A stretch of DNA of 16,516 bases from Bacillota bacterium (lineage in GTDB: Bacteria; Bacillota; Desulfitobacteriia; Desulfitobacteriales; Desulfitobacteriaceae): the NCBI GenBank assembly GCA_023390635.1, contig JAEWCM010000002.1, forward strand, positions 1-16,516, read 5' to 3'. Position numbers and translations under genes: made by a program. Positions 7,494 to 15,846 of the stretch are shown here, piece by piece (the first letter of the stretch is position 1; each line of letters begins with the position of its first letter). The notes under the pieces are model-generated. The model made no database searches and was not told the origin of the DNA. It worked only from the letters and a program-made list of their open reading frames with translations.

Positions 7494-7523
7494 AGCTTTA
7501 AACACTTTATAACAAGCGCCCCA

Positions 7524-8312
7524 TTAGCTCTCCTCCTCAAGGGGCAGCCAGTCAATCACCTGCTTGATCCGCTCCGCCCAGAAATCCCAGGTGTGTTCCC
7601 CTTTCCCCTCATCATACATCAAATCCACCCCAAGGCACCGGCACAAATCCCGGAAAGCCAGATTATCCCGATAGAGAAAATCTTCCGTACCACAAATCTG
7701 TAAAAGCCGGGGCAAGGGCACCTTATCTTGCACATTCCGTTCCAGCAGATGGAATAAATCATGTTTCGTATTGCTCAGACTTCCTGACTCACCGTAAATA
7801 CTTTGGGGATTGAAACCTTCCAAAACCTCTTCTTTGATCAGCTTATCCTTTAGTAAATAGTTAATGTCCATCACACCCGACATGCTGGCTGCAGCCGCAA
7901 AAGCTCCGGGCCTGGTCAGGGCCAGCTTGAAGCTGCCATATCCCCCCATCGAGTGTCCTGCCACAAAATTATCCTCCCGTTTCTCAGAGAGGGGAAAAAG
8001 ATTTCTCATAAAACAGGGCAGTTCCTCACTGATATAAGAAAAATAGGGATGACCATATTTCATGTCCGTATAAAAGCTGTGATCCACTGCCGGCATAACC
8101 ACCGCTAAATTCCGGGCACAGGCATATCTTTCAATACTCGTATAGCGGGTATAGGTTGTATTGTCATTGGACAGACCATGCAGTAGATAAAGGGTCTTAA
8201 ATTTATGGTTGAAGTCCTGCGTCAGCATTTTATGGCTTTCGGGAATAATAATATTCACCTGAGTCTGCATTGCCAATAGTCTGGAATTAAAATTCATCTG
8301 AATCAAAGCCAT
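7524..8312 (-). CDS. Alpha/beta-hydrolase esterase (EstA/FrmB, tributyrin esterase-like)
   Basis: This 262-residue serine hydrolase starts at the ATG at 8312, which follows GGAGGG (8323-8328) by ten bases. In-frame starts further upstream (ATG 8330, TTG 8333) lack a ribosome binding site. The N-terminus, with a V-N-I-I-I-P-E strand, matches family members from there. The likely catalytic triad is S121 in G-H-S-M-G-G, D211 in G-T-E-D-F-L-Y-R and H240 in G-E-H-T-W-D-F-W. The L-Y-L-L-H-G-L segment (41-47) provides the oxyanion region. There is no signal peptide, so it is probably cytoplasmic. The family includes lactococcal tributyrin esterase, S-formylglutathione hydrolase (FrmB/EstD) and mycolyl transferases. 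Short-chain acyl ester hydrolysis is the safest call and the natural substrate is unknown. It is a single-gene unit between its own promoter and the strong terminator. Confidence 0.9.
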   Translation of the reverse strand: MALIQMNFNSRLLAMQTQVNIIIPESHKMLTQDFNHKFKTLYLLHGLSNDNTTYTRYTSIERYACARNLAVVMPAVDHSFYTDMKYGHPYFSYISEELPCFMRNLFPLSEKREDNFVAGHSMGGYGSFKLALTRPGAFAAAASMSGVMDINYLLKDKLIKEEVLEGFNPQSIYGESGSLSNTKHDLFHLLERNVQDKVPLPRLLQICGTEDFLYRDNLAFRDLCRCLGVDLMYDEGKGEHTWDFWAERIKQVIDWLPLEEES

Positions 8313-8358
8313 TTCCAGCAAACCCTCCATCAATCTGTTGATTTTCCCAGTAAACGCA

Positions 8359-8367
8359 ATTATAGCA
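8359..8367 (-). promoter_or_regulatory. Extended -10 promoter of the esterase gene
   Basis: TGCTATAAT on the minus strand is a perfect extended -10 element (TGn plus TATAAT). It lies 46 bases upstream of the chosen ATG at 8312. The -35 position has no good match, which is usual for extended -10 promoters. Confidence 0.6.
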
Positions 8368-8445
8368 TCTAACTCCTCCTGGTAACATCAATTCTTTGCC
8401 GCTAAATAATTTTTTCTTCGCTCCGGCCAGGATTGGAACACAGCC

Positions 8446-8473
8446 TTGAATTATGCTATTCTAAAGTTATTAT
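8446..8473 (+). promoter_or_regulatory. Candidate promoter of the SNF2/ABC-F unit
   Basis: TTGAAT (8446-8451) and TATTAT (8468-8473) are separated by 16 bases, and the ATG at 8501 follows 27 bases later. An overlapping alternative is TTGGAA (8433) with TATTCT (8457). AT-rich DNA here makes chance matches common, so this is only a candidate. Confidence 0.35.
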
Positions 8474-8500
8474 GTATTTTAAGGTAAGAGGTAATATTTA

Positions 8501-11500
8501 ATGCCCAACTTCAATATTTCCGAACAAAACATCCGTGCCTTGGCCTACAGCACGATGACCTATGAAAAAGGCCTCGGCTATTATCAAAGCGGCAAGGTCC
8601 GCAATTTCAGCTATGAGCCTGAGCAAGGCATCATTAAGGCCCAGGTGCTGGGCGCCAGATTATATAATGTCCAGATTTCCCTCTTAAAAAACGGATTGGT
8701 CTATACACAGAAATGTTCCTGCCCCGCTTTTGAAGAACACCTTGAAGGATGCAAGCATATCGTTGCCGTTTTGAAATATGCCCAGCAAAAAGTTCATGTC
8801 ATCAAGCCGGCGGCTGATACGTCTGCTCAAGCGGTCAGAAATGCCCAGCAGATGGCAGAGGAGTTTATCTCCCATTTTGAAAACCATGCTCTTGAAGAAA
8901 CCAGGACTGCCGGGGAGGAAATCAATCTCCAGATCGGGCTCCAGCTTACCACGGACCGGAGGCCCGCTTATCTTTTCCTCAAAGCCGGTTTCGAGCGCCT
9001 CTATGTGGTCAAGGATTTTGAACAATTTCTCACGGCCATTAAAGATAAAAAAAACTTAGCCTTTGGCAAACAATTTATATATGAACCGGACAGATCCTCC
9101 TTTCAGATTCAAGACCGGCCGGTCATGAACATGCTGCTGGAGATGCACACCCAATACCATGCCTTAAATGAGCTCACCACCTCGTATTACGCACCTTCTC
9201 CCTTCACCCAAAAAGCGCTGCCTCTCAGTAAATATTACCTGAGTAGACTATTGGATGCATTGGGAGACCGGGTCTTCGACCTGTCAGTGGATTTTTCTCC
9301 CGACTCCCCCACCCGCATCCATCGGGAAGGGATGCCCATCGAGTTTGCCCTGGCAGCACAGGAACATGACTTGACCCTGACTCTGAAAGAAGACGGTGAA
9401 AGCACTCCCCCTGTTCAATTGACGCCTGACGGCCGCTATTATTTTTATCGCGGAGCAGTTTATCTGGCGACGGCCGGTCAGCAAAGGCTTCTTCCTCCCC
9501 TGCTCCAAACCTTTGCCAGGAAAAGTGCCGTGCACATGAGAATTTCCCCCAAACAAAAAGAGCGGTTTGCCTCGGAAATTCTCCCTTTCATCGAGAAAGC
9601 AGGCACCCTTACCATCGCCCCCAATGTGGCGGATAAATTCAGCCGGGAGGACCTGCGGGTGCAAATCTACTTTGACCGATTCGGAGAGGAAGGCTTGATC
9701 GCCCGGGTGGAATTCCATTATGGTGGTATAGTCATCAACCCCTTCGCCGCTCAGAATGATCAGGTTTCCGGACCTAAGGGCGATCTTATTCTGATCCGTT
9801 CCGCCGAACAGGAGCAAGCCCTCCTCTCTGTTTTTGAGGCCGCCGAATTCAAAGTAACCCAAGGCAAGGTGATTCTGGAAGGGGAAGACCGCATTTTTGA
9901 ATTCACCACCCGCTGGCTCCCTGAATTACAAAAAAGCGCGGAAATTTTTTATTCCGATGAATTTAAACTGAAAATCCGCACCTCCACCAACTTCTCCGGC
10001 CGGGTGCAGCTCAACAGTACCTTGGATATGCTGGAAATCTCTTTTCAGTACGGGGAGATCAACTCGGAAGAATTAGGAGATATCTTTCAGGCCTTACGCA
10101 TGAAAAAACATTACCATCGCCTGAAGGACGGCTCCTTCCTTAATCTGGAGCAGCCCGAATTCACCTCCATGTCCCAGTTGCTGGACAATTTGAACTTCTC
10201 CATTGAAGACCTGGAAGATCAGATCATTCATCTGCCGAAATACAGAGCCATGTATATCGACAGCTTTCTGCGCCAGAACCACTTTACGGGGGTACACCGC
10301 AACAAGGCTTTCAAACAGCTGGTTCAATCGATCCTGGAACCCCAGGACGGCGAGTATGAGTTGCCCCCCCATCTTCAAACCATAATGAGAGATTACCAGA
10401 AAACAGGATTCAAATGGCTGAAAACCCTCGCCGATTACGGTCTGGGCGGTATTCTTGCCGATGACATGGGCCTGGGCAAAACCTTGCAGGTGCTGGCCTT
10501 CATCCAATCGGAAAAAGACAGCCGGACTTCATTCCCACCGGCTTTGGTCATCTCTCCTACTTCTCTCATCTATAACTGGCGGGAAGAGGGCCGGAAATTC
10601 ACTCCCGATCTCAACATCCTGGTGATTGACGGAACACCCCAGGAACGGGCGGCCCAATTGGCCACCTTTGCGGACTGGGATGTGATCGTCGTCTCTTACC
10701 CCATTCTGCGCCGGGATATCGAGCTCTTTGCCCCGCTGGATTTCTCCTACTGCTTCCTGGATGAAGCCCAGCACATTAAAAATTCCCAAACACTCAATGC
10801 CAAATCGGTGCAGCAGATCAAAGCGGAGAGCTGTTTCGCCTTAACCGGCACCCCCATTGAAAACTCCCTCTCCGAGCTCTGGTCCCTCTTTAACTGCATC
10901 ATGCCCGGCTACCTCCTCACCCATCAGGAATTTCACCAGAAATACGAGATTCCCATCGCCAAAGGGGAATTCCCCCAACTGCTCACCGAACTTAGCCGCC
11001 ATATTACGCCCTTCATCCTGCGTCGCCTGAAAAAAGACGTACTCCGGGAACTTCCCGACAAAATCGAAACCATCCTGAACGCCCCCCTGACCGAAGAACA
11101 AAAAAAGATTTACCTGGCTTACTGGCAGCAGGCCAAACAGCAGGTCGCCAGAGAACTCTCCTCCTCCGGTTTTGGCAAAAGCCATATCAAAATCCTGGCT
11201 GCTTTGACCAGGCTGAGACAGATTTGCTGCCACCCGGCCATGTTTGTGGAAGACTATCAGGGAGAAAGCGGTAAGATGGAGCTTTTCCAGGAAATCCTGA
11301 CCGACGCTCTGGACAGTGGCCACCGCATCCTGGTCTTTTCCCAATTTACCAGCATGCTGGACATTATTCAAAACTATTTGCTTCAGGAAAAAATCGGCTA
11401 TTTTTATCTTAACGGCTCGACAAAAGCTGCAGAACGCTCCCAAATGGCCAGAGCTTTTAATGAAGGTGAAAACGAAGTTTTCCTGATCTCTCTCAAGGCA

Positions 11501-11830
11501 GGCGGAACAGGCCTCAACCTCACCGGTGCCGACATGGTGATTCATTTTGATCCTTGGTGGAATCCTGCGGTAGAAGATCAAGCCACTGACCGGGCTTACC
11601 GCATCGGCCAAACCAACACTGTACAAGTTGTTAAATTGATTACCCGAGGAACCATTGAAGAAAAGGTCAATATCCTGCAAAATAAGAAAAAGGAACTGAT
11701 CGACGCTATCATCCAACCGGGAGAAACCCTTCTCACCAAATTGTCTGAACAGGAGTTGCGCGATCTCTTTGATTTGACTGAAGTTTATGATAAAGGAGTT
11801 ATAGCTGACGATGAGCGTATTAACTGTTGA
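8501..11830 (+). CDS. SWIM zinc-finger SNF2-family helicase-like ATPase
   Basis: This 1109-residue protein has three parts. Near the N-terminus is a SWIM zinc finger, C72-x-C74-x9-C84-x-H86. A long middle region (about 100-620) has no motif that I recognise; it fits the SNF2-associated region of bacterial proteins of this kind. The C-terminal SNF2 motor has Walker A G-L-G-K660-T, Walker B D754-E-A-Q, motif III A-L-T-G-T-P, motif IV L-V-F-S-Q-F, motif V near A-G-G-T-G-L-N-L and motif VI Q1027-A-T-D-R-A-Y-R-I-G-Q. All motor motifs are intact, so DNA-dependent ATP hydrolysis and translocation on duplex DNA are expected, though unwinding is not typical of SNF2 proteins. AGAGGT lies eight bases before the ATG. 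The 3' end overlaps the next gene by 20 bases. A role in transcription recycling or repair, as for RapA, is plausible but not shown. Confidence 0.95.
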   Translation: MPNFNISEQNIRALAYSTMTYEKGLGYYQSGKVRNFSYEPEQGIIKAQVLGARLYNVQISLLKNGLVYTQKCSCPAFEEHLEGCKHIVAVLKYAQQKVHVIKPAADTSAQAVRNAQQMAEEFISHFENHALEETRTAGEEINLQIGLQLTTDRRPAYLFLKAGFERLYVVKDFEQFLTAIKDKKNLAFGKQFIYEPDRSSFQIQDRPVMNMLLEMHTQYHALNELTTSYYAPSPFTQKALPLSKYYLSRLLDALGDRVFDLSVDFSPDSPTRIHREGMPIEFALAAQEHDLTLTLKEDGESTPPVQLTPDGRYYFYRGAVYLATAGQQRLLPPLLQTFARKSAVHMRISPKQKERFASEILPFIEKAGTLTIAPNVADKFSREDLRVQIYFDRFGEEGLIARVEFHYGGIVINPFAAQNDQVSGPKGDLILIRSAEQEQALLSVFEAAEFKVTQGKVILEGEDRIFEFTTRWLPELQKSAEIFYSDEFKLKIRTSTNFSGRVQLNSTLDMLEISFQYGEINSEELGDIFQALRMKKHYHRLKDGSFLNLEQPEFTSMSQLLDNLNFSIEDLEDQIIHLPKYRAMYIDSFLRQNHFTGVHRNKAFKQLVQSILEPQDGEYELPPHLQTIMRDYQKTGFKWLKTLADYGLGGILADDMGLGKTLQVLAFIQSEKDSRTSFPPALVISPTSLIYNWREEGRKFTPDLNILVIDGTPQERAAQLATFADWDVIVVSYPILRRDIELFAPLDFSYCFLDEAQHIKNSQTLNAKSVQQIKAESCFALTGTPIENSLSELWSLFNCIMPGYLLTHQEFHQKYEIPIAKGEFPQLLTELSRHITPFILRRLKKDVLRELPDKIETILNAPLTEEQKKIYLAYWQQAKQQVARELSSSGFGKSHIKILAALTRLRQICCHPAMFVEDYQGESGKMELFQEILTDALDSGHRILVFSQFTSMLDIIQNYLLQEKIGYFYLNGSTKAAERSQMARAFNEGENEVFLISLKAGGTGLNLTGADMVIHFDPWWNPAVEDQATDRAYRIGQTNTVQVVKLITRGTIEEKVNILQNKKKELIDAIIQPGETLLTKLSEQELRDLFDLTEVYDKGVIADDERINC

Positions 11831-13367
11831 AAATGTCACCCACGGCTTTGGCAGCCGCAGAATCTTGGAGGAGGCCTCCTTCCGCCTGTTAAAAGGAGAA
11901 CATGTGGGCTTAGTAGGAGCCAACGGAGAAGGAAAGTCCACCTTTCTCAGCATCATTACCGGCCAGTTAACCCCGGATCAGGGCAAAGTGGAATGGTCAA
12001 ACCGGGTTACGGTAGGCTACCTGGATCAGCACAGCGTGCTGACTCCGGGAAAGGCTATCCGTGAGGTCCTAAAAGAAGCTTTCCAATCCATGTTTGAATT
12101 GGAAGCAGAAATGCTGGCTGATTATGATAAAATGGCTGCTGCCACCGAAGAAGAAATGAACAAATTAATGGAAGATGTAGGGGAAATCCAGACCATTCTG
12201 GAACATAATGGATTCTATATGATTGATGCCAAGATTGAAGAGGTCGCCAATGGCTTAGGCTTGGGGGAAATCGGCCTGGAGAAAGACGTAGCTGATCTGA
12301 GCGGCGGTCAGAGAACCAAGGTCCTTTTAACCAAACTCCTCCTGGAGAACCCCACCATCCTGATTTTAGACGAACCGACCAACTATCTGGACGCAGAGCA
12401 TATCGACTGGCTGAGAAAGTATCTGAAAAATTATGAGAATGCCTTTATCCTCGTTTCCCATGACATCTCTTTCTTAAACGATGTGGTTAACGTGATCTAT
12501 CATGTAGAGAATGCCGTATTAACCCGCTATACGGGTAATTACGAACAATTCATGCAGCTCCTGGATATTAAGCGCAATCAGGAGCTGAAGGCTTATGAAA
12601 AGCAGCAAAAAGAAGTGGACCGGCTGGAGGATTTCATTGCCCGCAATAAAGCCAGAATCTCCACCACCGGCCGGGCCAAAAGCCGTCAGAAGCAGCTGGA
12701 CAAGATGGAAATCCTGGAAAAGCCCAAGGAAAAAATTAAACCGACCTTCCGCTTCCAGGAAGCCAGAACTCCCGGCCGCACCATCTTCGAAACGGAAAAT
12801 CTGGTGCTGGGCTACAGCGAACCCTTGACCCGCCCCATGAAGCTGATGCTGGAACGGGGGCAGAAAGTAGCGATCCGGGGCGTGAACGGCCTGGGCAAAA
12901 CCACCCTGCTCAAAACCCTGCTGGGACAGATTCCTCCTGTATCCGGCGAAGTCCGGCTGGGGGACTATCTCTTTCCCGGCTATTTTGAACAGGAAAGCAA
13001 TCAGGGCAATATGAATACTGCTCTGGAAGAGGTGTGGAACGAATTTCCCGGTCTGACCAACGGAGAGGTGCGGCAGGCCCTGGCCCGCTGCGGTCTGACA
13101 AATGAACATATCTCCAGCAAGATGATGGTACTGAGCGGAGGGGAGAATGCCAAGGTCCGCCTCTGCAAGCTGATGCTGAAAGAAAACAACTGGCTGATTC
13201 TGGACGAACCGACCAATCACCTGGATGTGAACGCCAAGGAAGAATTAAAAAAGGCCCTTAAAGAATTTAAGGGCACTGTTCTACTCGTTTCCCACGAGCC
13301 GGAATTCTACGAAGGCTGGGTCACGGATATCTGGAATCTGGAACAGTGGACAACCAAGATTGTGTAA
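11811..13367 (+). CDS. ABC-F family ATPase (YfmM-like)
   Basis: This 518-residue protein has two ABC domains and no membrane segments, the ABC-F layout. Domain one has Walker A G36-A-N-G-E-G-K-S-T, signature L-S-G-G-Q (163-167) and D187-E188-P-T-N-Y. Domain two has Walker A with K363, signature L-S-G-G-E (441-445) and D465-E466-P-T-N-H. A charged linker of the P-site tRNA-interaction type lies between them (about 240-305). The length and lack of a C-terminal extension resemble Bacillus YfmM. ABC-F proteins bind the ribosomal E site and relieve stalled or antibiotic-blocked translation. A housekeeping factor is the likelier reading here; a resistance role cannot be excluded. The ATG lies inside the end of the helicase gene, with AAAGGAG twelve bases upstream, so the two are translationally coupled. 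Confidence 0.93.
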   Translation: MSVLTVENVTHGFGSRRILEEASFRLLKGEHVGLVGANGEGKSTFLSIITGQLTPDQGKVEWSNRVTVGYLDQHSVLTPGKAIREVLKEAFQSMFELEAEMLADYDKMAAATEEEMNKLMEDVGEIQTILEHNGFYMIDAKIEEVANGLGLGEIGLEKDVADLSGGQRTKVLLTKLLLENPTILILDEPTNYLDAEHIDWLRKYLKNYENAFILVSHDISFLNDVVNVIYHVENAVLTRYTGNYEQFMQLLDIKRNQELKAYEKQQKEVDRLEDFIARNKARISTTGRAKSRQKQLDKMEILEKPKEKIKPTFRFQEARTPGRTIFETENLVLGYSEPLTRPMKLMLERGQKVAIRGVNGLGKTTLLKTLLGQIPPVSGEVRLGDYLFPGYFEQESNQGNMNTALEEVWNEFPGLTNGEVRQALARCGLTNEHISSKMMVLSGGENAKVRLCKLMLKENNWLILDEPTNHLDVNAKEELKKALKEFKGTVLLVSHEPEFYEGWVTDIWNLEQWTTKIV

Positions 13368-13376
13368 AATCACAAT
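13359..13376. terminator. Weak hairpin between convergent genes
   Basis: ATTGTG (13359-13364) and CACAAT (13371-13376) can form a six-base stem with a six-base loop across the stop of the ABC-F gene and up to the stop of the VOC gene. On the plus strand it is followed by TTTATTGATT. The stem is AT-rich and short, so any terminator activity would be weak. Confidence 0.3.
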
Positions 13377-13775
13377 TTATTGATTACCCCCGTAGTTAAG
13401 AGACCAGGTTACTCCGTAGCGGTCGGTCAGCACCGCATGATAAGCGCCCCAAAAGGTCTTTTGCAATTCAAACTGAATATGGCTTCCATTGCTCATTGCA
13501 GCATACAGGGCATTGATTTCCTCTTCGCTCTCCAGATCCAGCAAGAGGTTGATCTGTCCTGCTTTTTTCTCTTCACCAAAAAAATCATTAAAATAAAGAA
13601 TACAGTACTCATTGATGATTAATTCGGCATGGGTAATCTTTCCTTCATGCCCTTCGAACATTTTATTGCCGTCTGCCATTTGAACATTTTTCACTTCGCC
13701 ATGGAACACATCTTTGTAATATTCCAGAGCATGCTTGCAGCTACTGACACTAATGTGTGGAATAATTCTTTTCAT
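13377..13775 (-). CDS. PhnB-like VOC (glyoxalase/bleomycin-resistance superfamily) protein
   Basis: This 132-residue protein has the two beta-alpha-beta-beta-beta repeats of the VOC fold. The first begins P-H-I-S-V (H7), and the C-terminus ends F-W-G-A-Y-H-A-V-L-T-D-R-Y-G-V-T-W, the typical PhnB-like ending. H7 and H49 could be metal ligands, but PhnB-like proteins often lack a clear active site and the substrate is unknown. The start at 13775 follows AAAGGAG by nine bases. It lies 62 bases downstream of the Uup-like ABC-F stop in the same direction, so it may be the last gene of that unit. It converges on the other ABC-F gene with nine bases between stop codons. The superfamily call is firm, the function open; nothing specific suggests antibiotic resistance. 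Confidence 0.85.
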   Translation of the reverse strand: MKRIIPHISVSSCKHALEYYKDVFHGEVKNVQMADGNKMFEGHEGKITHAELIINEYCILYFNDFFGEEKKAGQINLLLDLESEEEINALYAAMSNGSHIQFELQKTFWGAYHAVLTDRYGVTWSLNYGGNQ

Positions 13776-13837
13776 TGGACATTGCTCCTTTTTATCTTGT
13801 TATAATTCGATTTAAGCTTTTCTTCTTATTTTGTATT

Positions 13838-15808
13838 TTAGTACTGTTTTTTATGCTGTTCAATCTTCTCTGCCAACTCATTGAGATAAGTCCAACGCTC
13901 CATCAGTCTCTCCAGCTCCCCCTCTGTGGTCTGTTGCTGTTTTACCAGATCTTGAAGTAAAGCATAGTTACTGCCGGCTTGATTAATATTTTCATTAATT
14001 TCCGCCAGCAGCTGCTCTGTCTGTTCAATCGTTCTATCAATCATTTCGTATTCTCGCTGTTCTTTGAAACTAAACTTAGGAGCCTTGGCTTTCTCCTTGG
14101 CATTGGGTTCCTGAGAGTCTATGCTCTCCCCCTTCGTGGCCTGTTCCTGCTTTTTTCCGCTCTCTTTTTGAACCTTTACAGATCCACCCTGCTCGGTCTT
14201 AAGAGCCAGGGTATTTTTTATTTGCTCCATATAATCAGAGTAGTTTCCTACATATTGACTAACTTTTCCCTCCGGCTCAAAGGCAAAAATCTTATTGCTC
14301 ATCCGATCCAAAAAATATCGATCGTGGGAAACTGCGATTACCGCTCCCGCGAAGCTTTCCAGATAATCCTCCAGAATGGTTAGGGTCTGAATATCCAAAT
14401 CATTGGTTGGTTCATCTAATAAAATCACATTGGGTGCACCCATCAGTACCCGGACTAGAAACAAGCGACGTTTTTCCCCGCCGGAAAGAGTCCCGATCGG
14501 ATTCCACTGCATATGAGGAGGAAAGAGAAAACGTTCCAGCATCTGGGAAGCACTGATTCTGCATCCATCGCTTGTCTCCAACATTTCTCCCTCTTCCTGC
14601 AAATACTCGATTAAACGTTGTTCGCTCTTCATCTCCGTATTTTCCTGACAGAAATAACCAATCTTCACCGTAGGACCTATCTCAATCGTCCCTTGATCCG
14701 GTAACAATCGCCCGGTCAGTATATTCAGTAAAGTAGATTTTCCAAAACCATTTGGCCCCACAATTCCAATTCTATCCTGACGCTGCAAGATATAGCTAAA
14801 ATCATCCAGAACCCTTTTCCCTCCGAGCCGCTTGGTTACATGTTCTAACTCAATCACTTTTTTCCCCAGGCGGGTGGAAGCAACAGAAATCTCGATCCTG
14901 TCATTCACGGCCTCTGAAGATTGTTCCACCAAAGCGTTAAAACGGTCAATGCGAGCTTTTTGCTTGGTCGATCTGGCCTGGGCCCCCCTCCTGATCCACT
15001 TCAGTTCATTGCGGATCAGATTTTGCCGCTTTTCCTCTGCCGACGCCTCCTGTTCCAATCTAGTCAATTTTGCATTGAGGAAAGTGGTGTAATTTCCCTC
15101 ATAGACATAAAGTTTACCCTGATCCAACTCAAAAATTTTATCCACCACTCGATCCAGGAAATAACGATCATGAGTCACCATAACAAGAGCACCTTTACGT
15201 CCCCTCAAATAACCTTCCAGCCATTCCACAGTCTGGTAGTCCAAATGGTTGGTCGGCTCATCTAAAATCAGCAGATCAGCGTCAGATATGAGGGCACTGG
15301 CTAAAGCTATCCGTTTGCGCATGCCGCCTGACAGGTGTTCCACCTTATCACTGAAATTTGAAATGCCTAGACGGGTCAAGACGGCTTTTGCCTCAGATTC
15401 CAGCTGCCATGCTCCCATTTCATCCATCTGTTGGCTTAAACTTATCACTCTATTTTGGAGGGAAACCTCTTCCTGATCCCTGGCCAAAGCTTCTAAAGCA
15501 GCCTCATAACGGCGCAGAATTTCCATTACCGGTGAACTGCCCCGAAATACCTGCTCCAGTACTGTCGTTCCCGCCTGAAATAGGGGTTCTTGAGAAAGAT
15601 AATCACGGAAAACATCGTTCCCATAAATAACCTTTCCCTGTTCGGGCTTTTCCTGCTCGGCTAAAATTTTTAGAAAAGTAGATTTACCTGTGCCATTGAT
15701 GCCAATAACCCCAATTTTTTCTCCTTGCTCCACACCAAAACTCAGACCGGAGAGCAAGGGCTTCGTTCCATAAGACTTGCTTAGATTTTCTACAGATAAA
15801 ATGTTCAT
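13838..15808 (-). CDS. ABC-F family ATPase (Uup/YfmR-like) with C-terminal coiled coil
   Basis: This 656-residue protein has two ABC domains and no membrane segments. Domain one has K42 in G-I-N-G-T-G-K-S-T, L-S-G-G-M (159-163) and D183-E184-P-T-N-H. Domain two has K357, L-S-G-G-E-K (441-446) and D465-E466-P-T-N-D. The linker carries the W-I-R-R-G-A-Q-A-R-S-T-K-Q-K-A-R-I motif (271-287) typical of Uup and YfmR. A Lys/Glu/Gln-rich stretch (about 535-575) leads to a C-terminal coiled coil (about 580-650) that binds nucleic acid in Uup. Known relatives act on the ribosome, and Uup is also linked to transposon precise excision and branched DNA. The ATG at 15808 follows AAGGGA by seven bases. The gene lies 38 bases after the MutS-related stop and is probably co-transcribed with it. 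Confidence 0.94.
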   Translation of the reverse strand: MNILSVENLSKSYGTKPLLSGLSFGVEQGEKIGVIGINGTGKSTFLKILAEQEKPEQGKVIYGNDVFRDYLSQEPLFQAGTTVLEQVFRGSSPVMEILRRYEAALEALARDQEEVSLQNRVISLSQQMDEMGAWQLESEAKAVLTRLGISNFSDKVEHLSGGMRKRIALASALISDADLLILDEPTNHLDYQTVEWLEGYLRGRKGALVMVTHDRYFLDRVVDKIFELDQGKLYVYEGNYTTFLNAKLTRLEQEASAEEKRQNLIRNELKWIRRGAQARSTKQKARIDRFNALVEQSSEAVNDRIEISVASTRLGKKVIELEHVTKRLGGKRVLDDFSYILQRQDRIGIVGPNGFGKSTLLNILTGRLLPDQGTIEIGPTVKIGYFCQENTEMKSEQRLIEYLQEEGEMLETSDGCRISASQMLERFLFPPHMQWNPIGTLSGGEKRRLFLVRVLMGAPNVILLDEPTNDLDIQTLTILEDYLESFAGAVIAVSHDRYFLDRMSNKIFAFEPEGKVSQYVGNYSDYMEQIKNTLALKTEQGGSVKVQKESGKKQEQATKGESIDSQEPNAKEKAKAPKFSFKEQREYEMIDRTIEQTEQLLAEINENINQAGSNYALLQDLVKQQQTTEGELERLMERWTYLNELAEKIEQHKKQY

Positions 15809-15846
15809 ACTTTGTTCCCTTCAACATGATGTCCTGTCACTGATCT

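Noticed and set aside
7287..7505. Short open frame of 72 codons on the minus strand
   Set aside because: It runs through the terminator hairpin and the kinase promoter region and has no supporting homology.
8313..8333. Earlier in-frame starts (ATG 8330, TTG 8333) for the esterase
   Set aside because: They lack a ribosome binding site and would place the GGAGGG sequence inside the coding region; the family N-terminus fits ATG 8312.
10841..11956. Long open frame on the minus strand (371 codons)
   Set aside because: It is antiparallel to the well-supported SNF2 and ABC-F genes and spans their junction. Its protein shows no recognisable domain and has a Phe/Gln-rich shadow composition.
12519..13220. 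Open frame on the minus strand (233 codons) inside the YfmM-like gene
   Set aside because: It is the reverse shadow of conserved ABC motifs on the plus strand, with no ribosome binding site.
13377..13775. Antibiotic-resistance reading of the VOC gene next to ABC-F genes
   Set aside because: The protein is PhnB-like rather than bleomycin- or fosfomycin-resistance-like, and both ABC-F proteins resemble housekeeping types.
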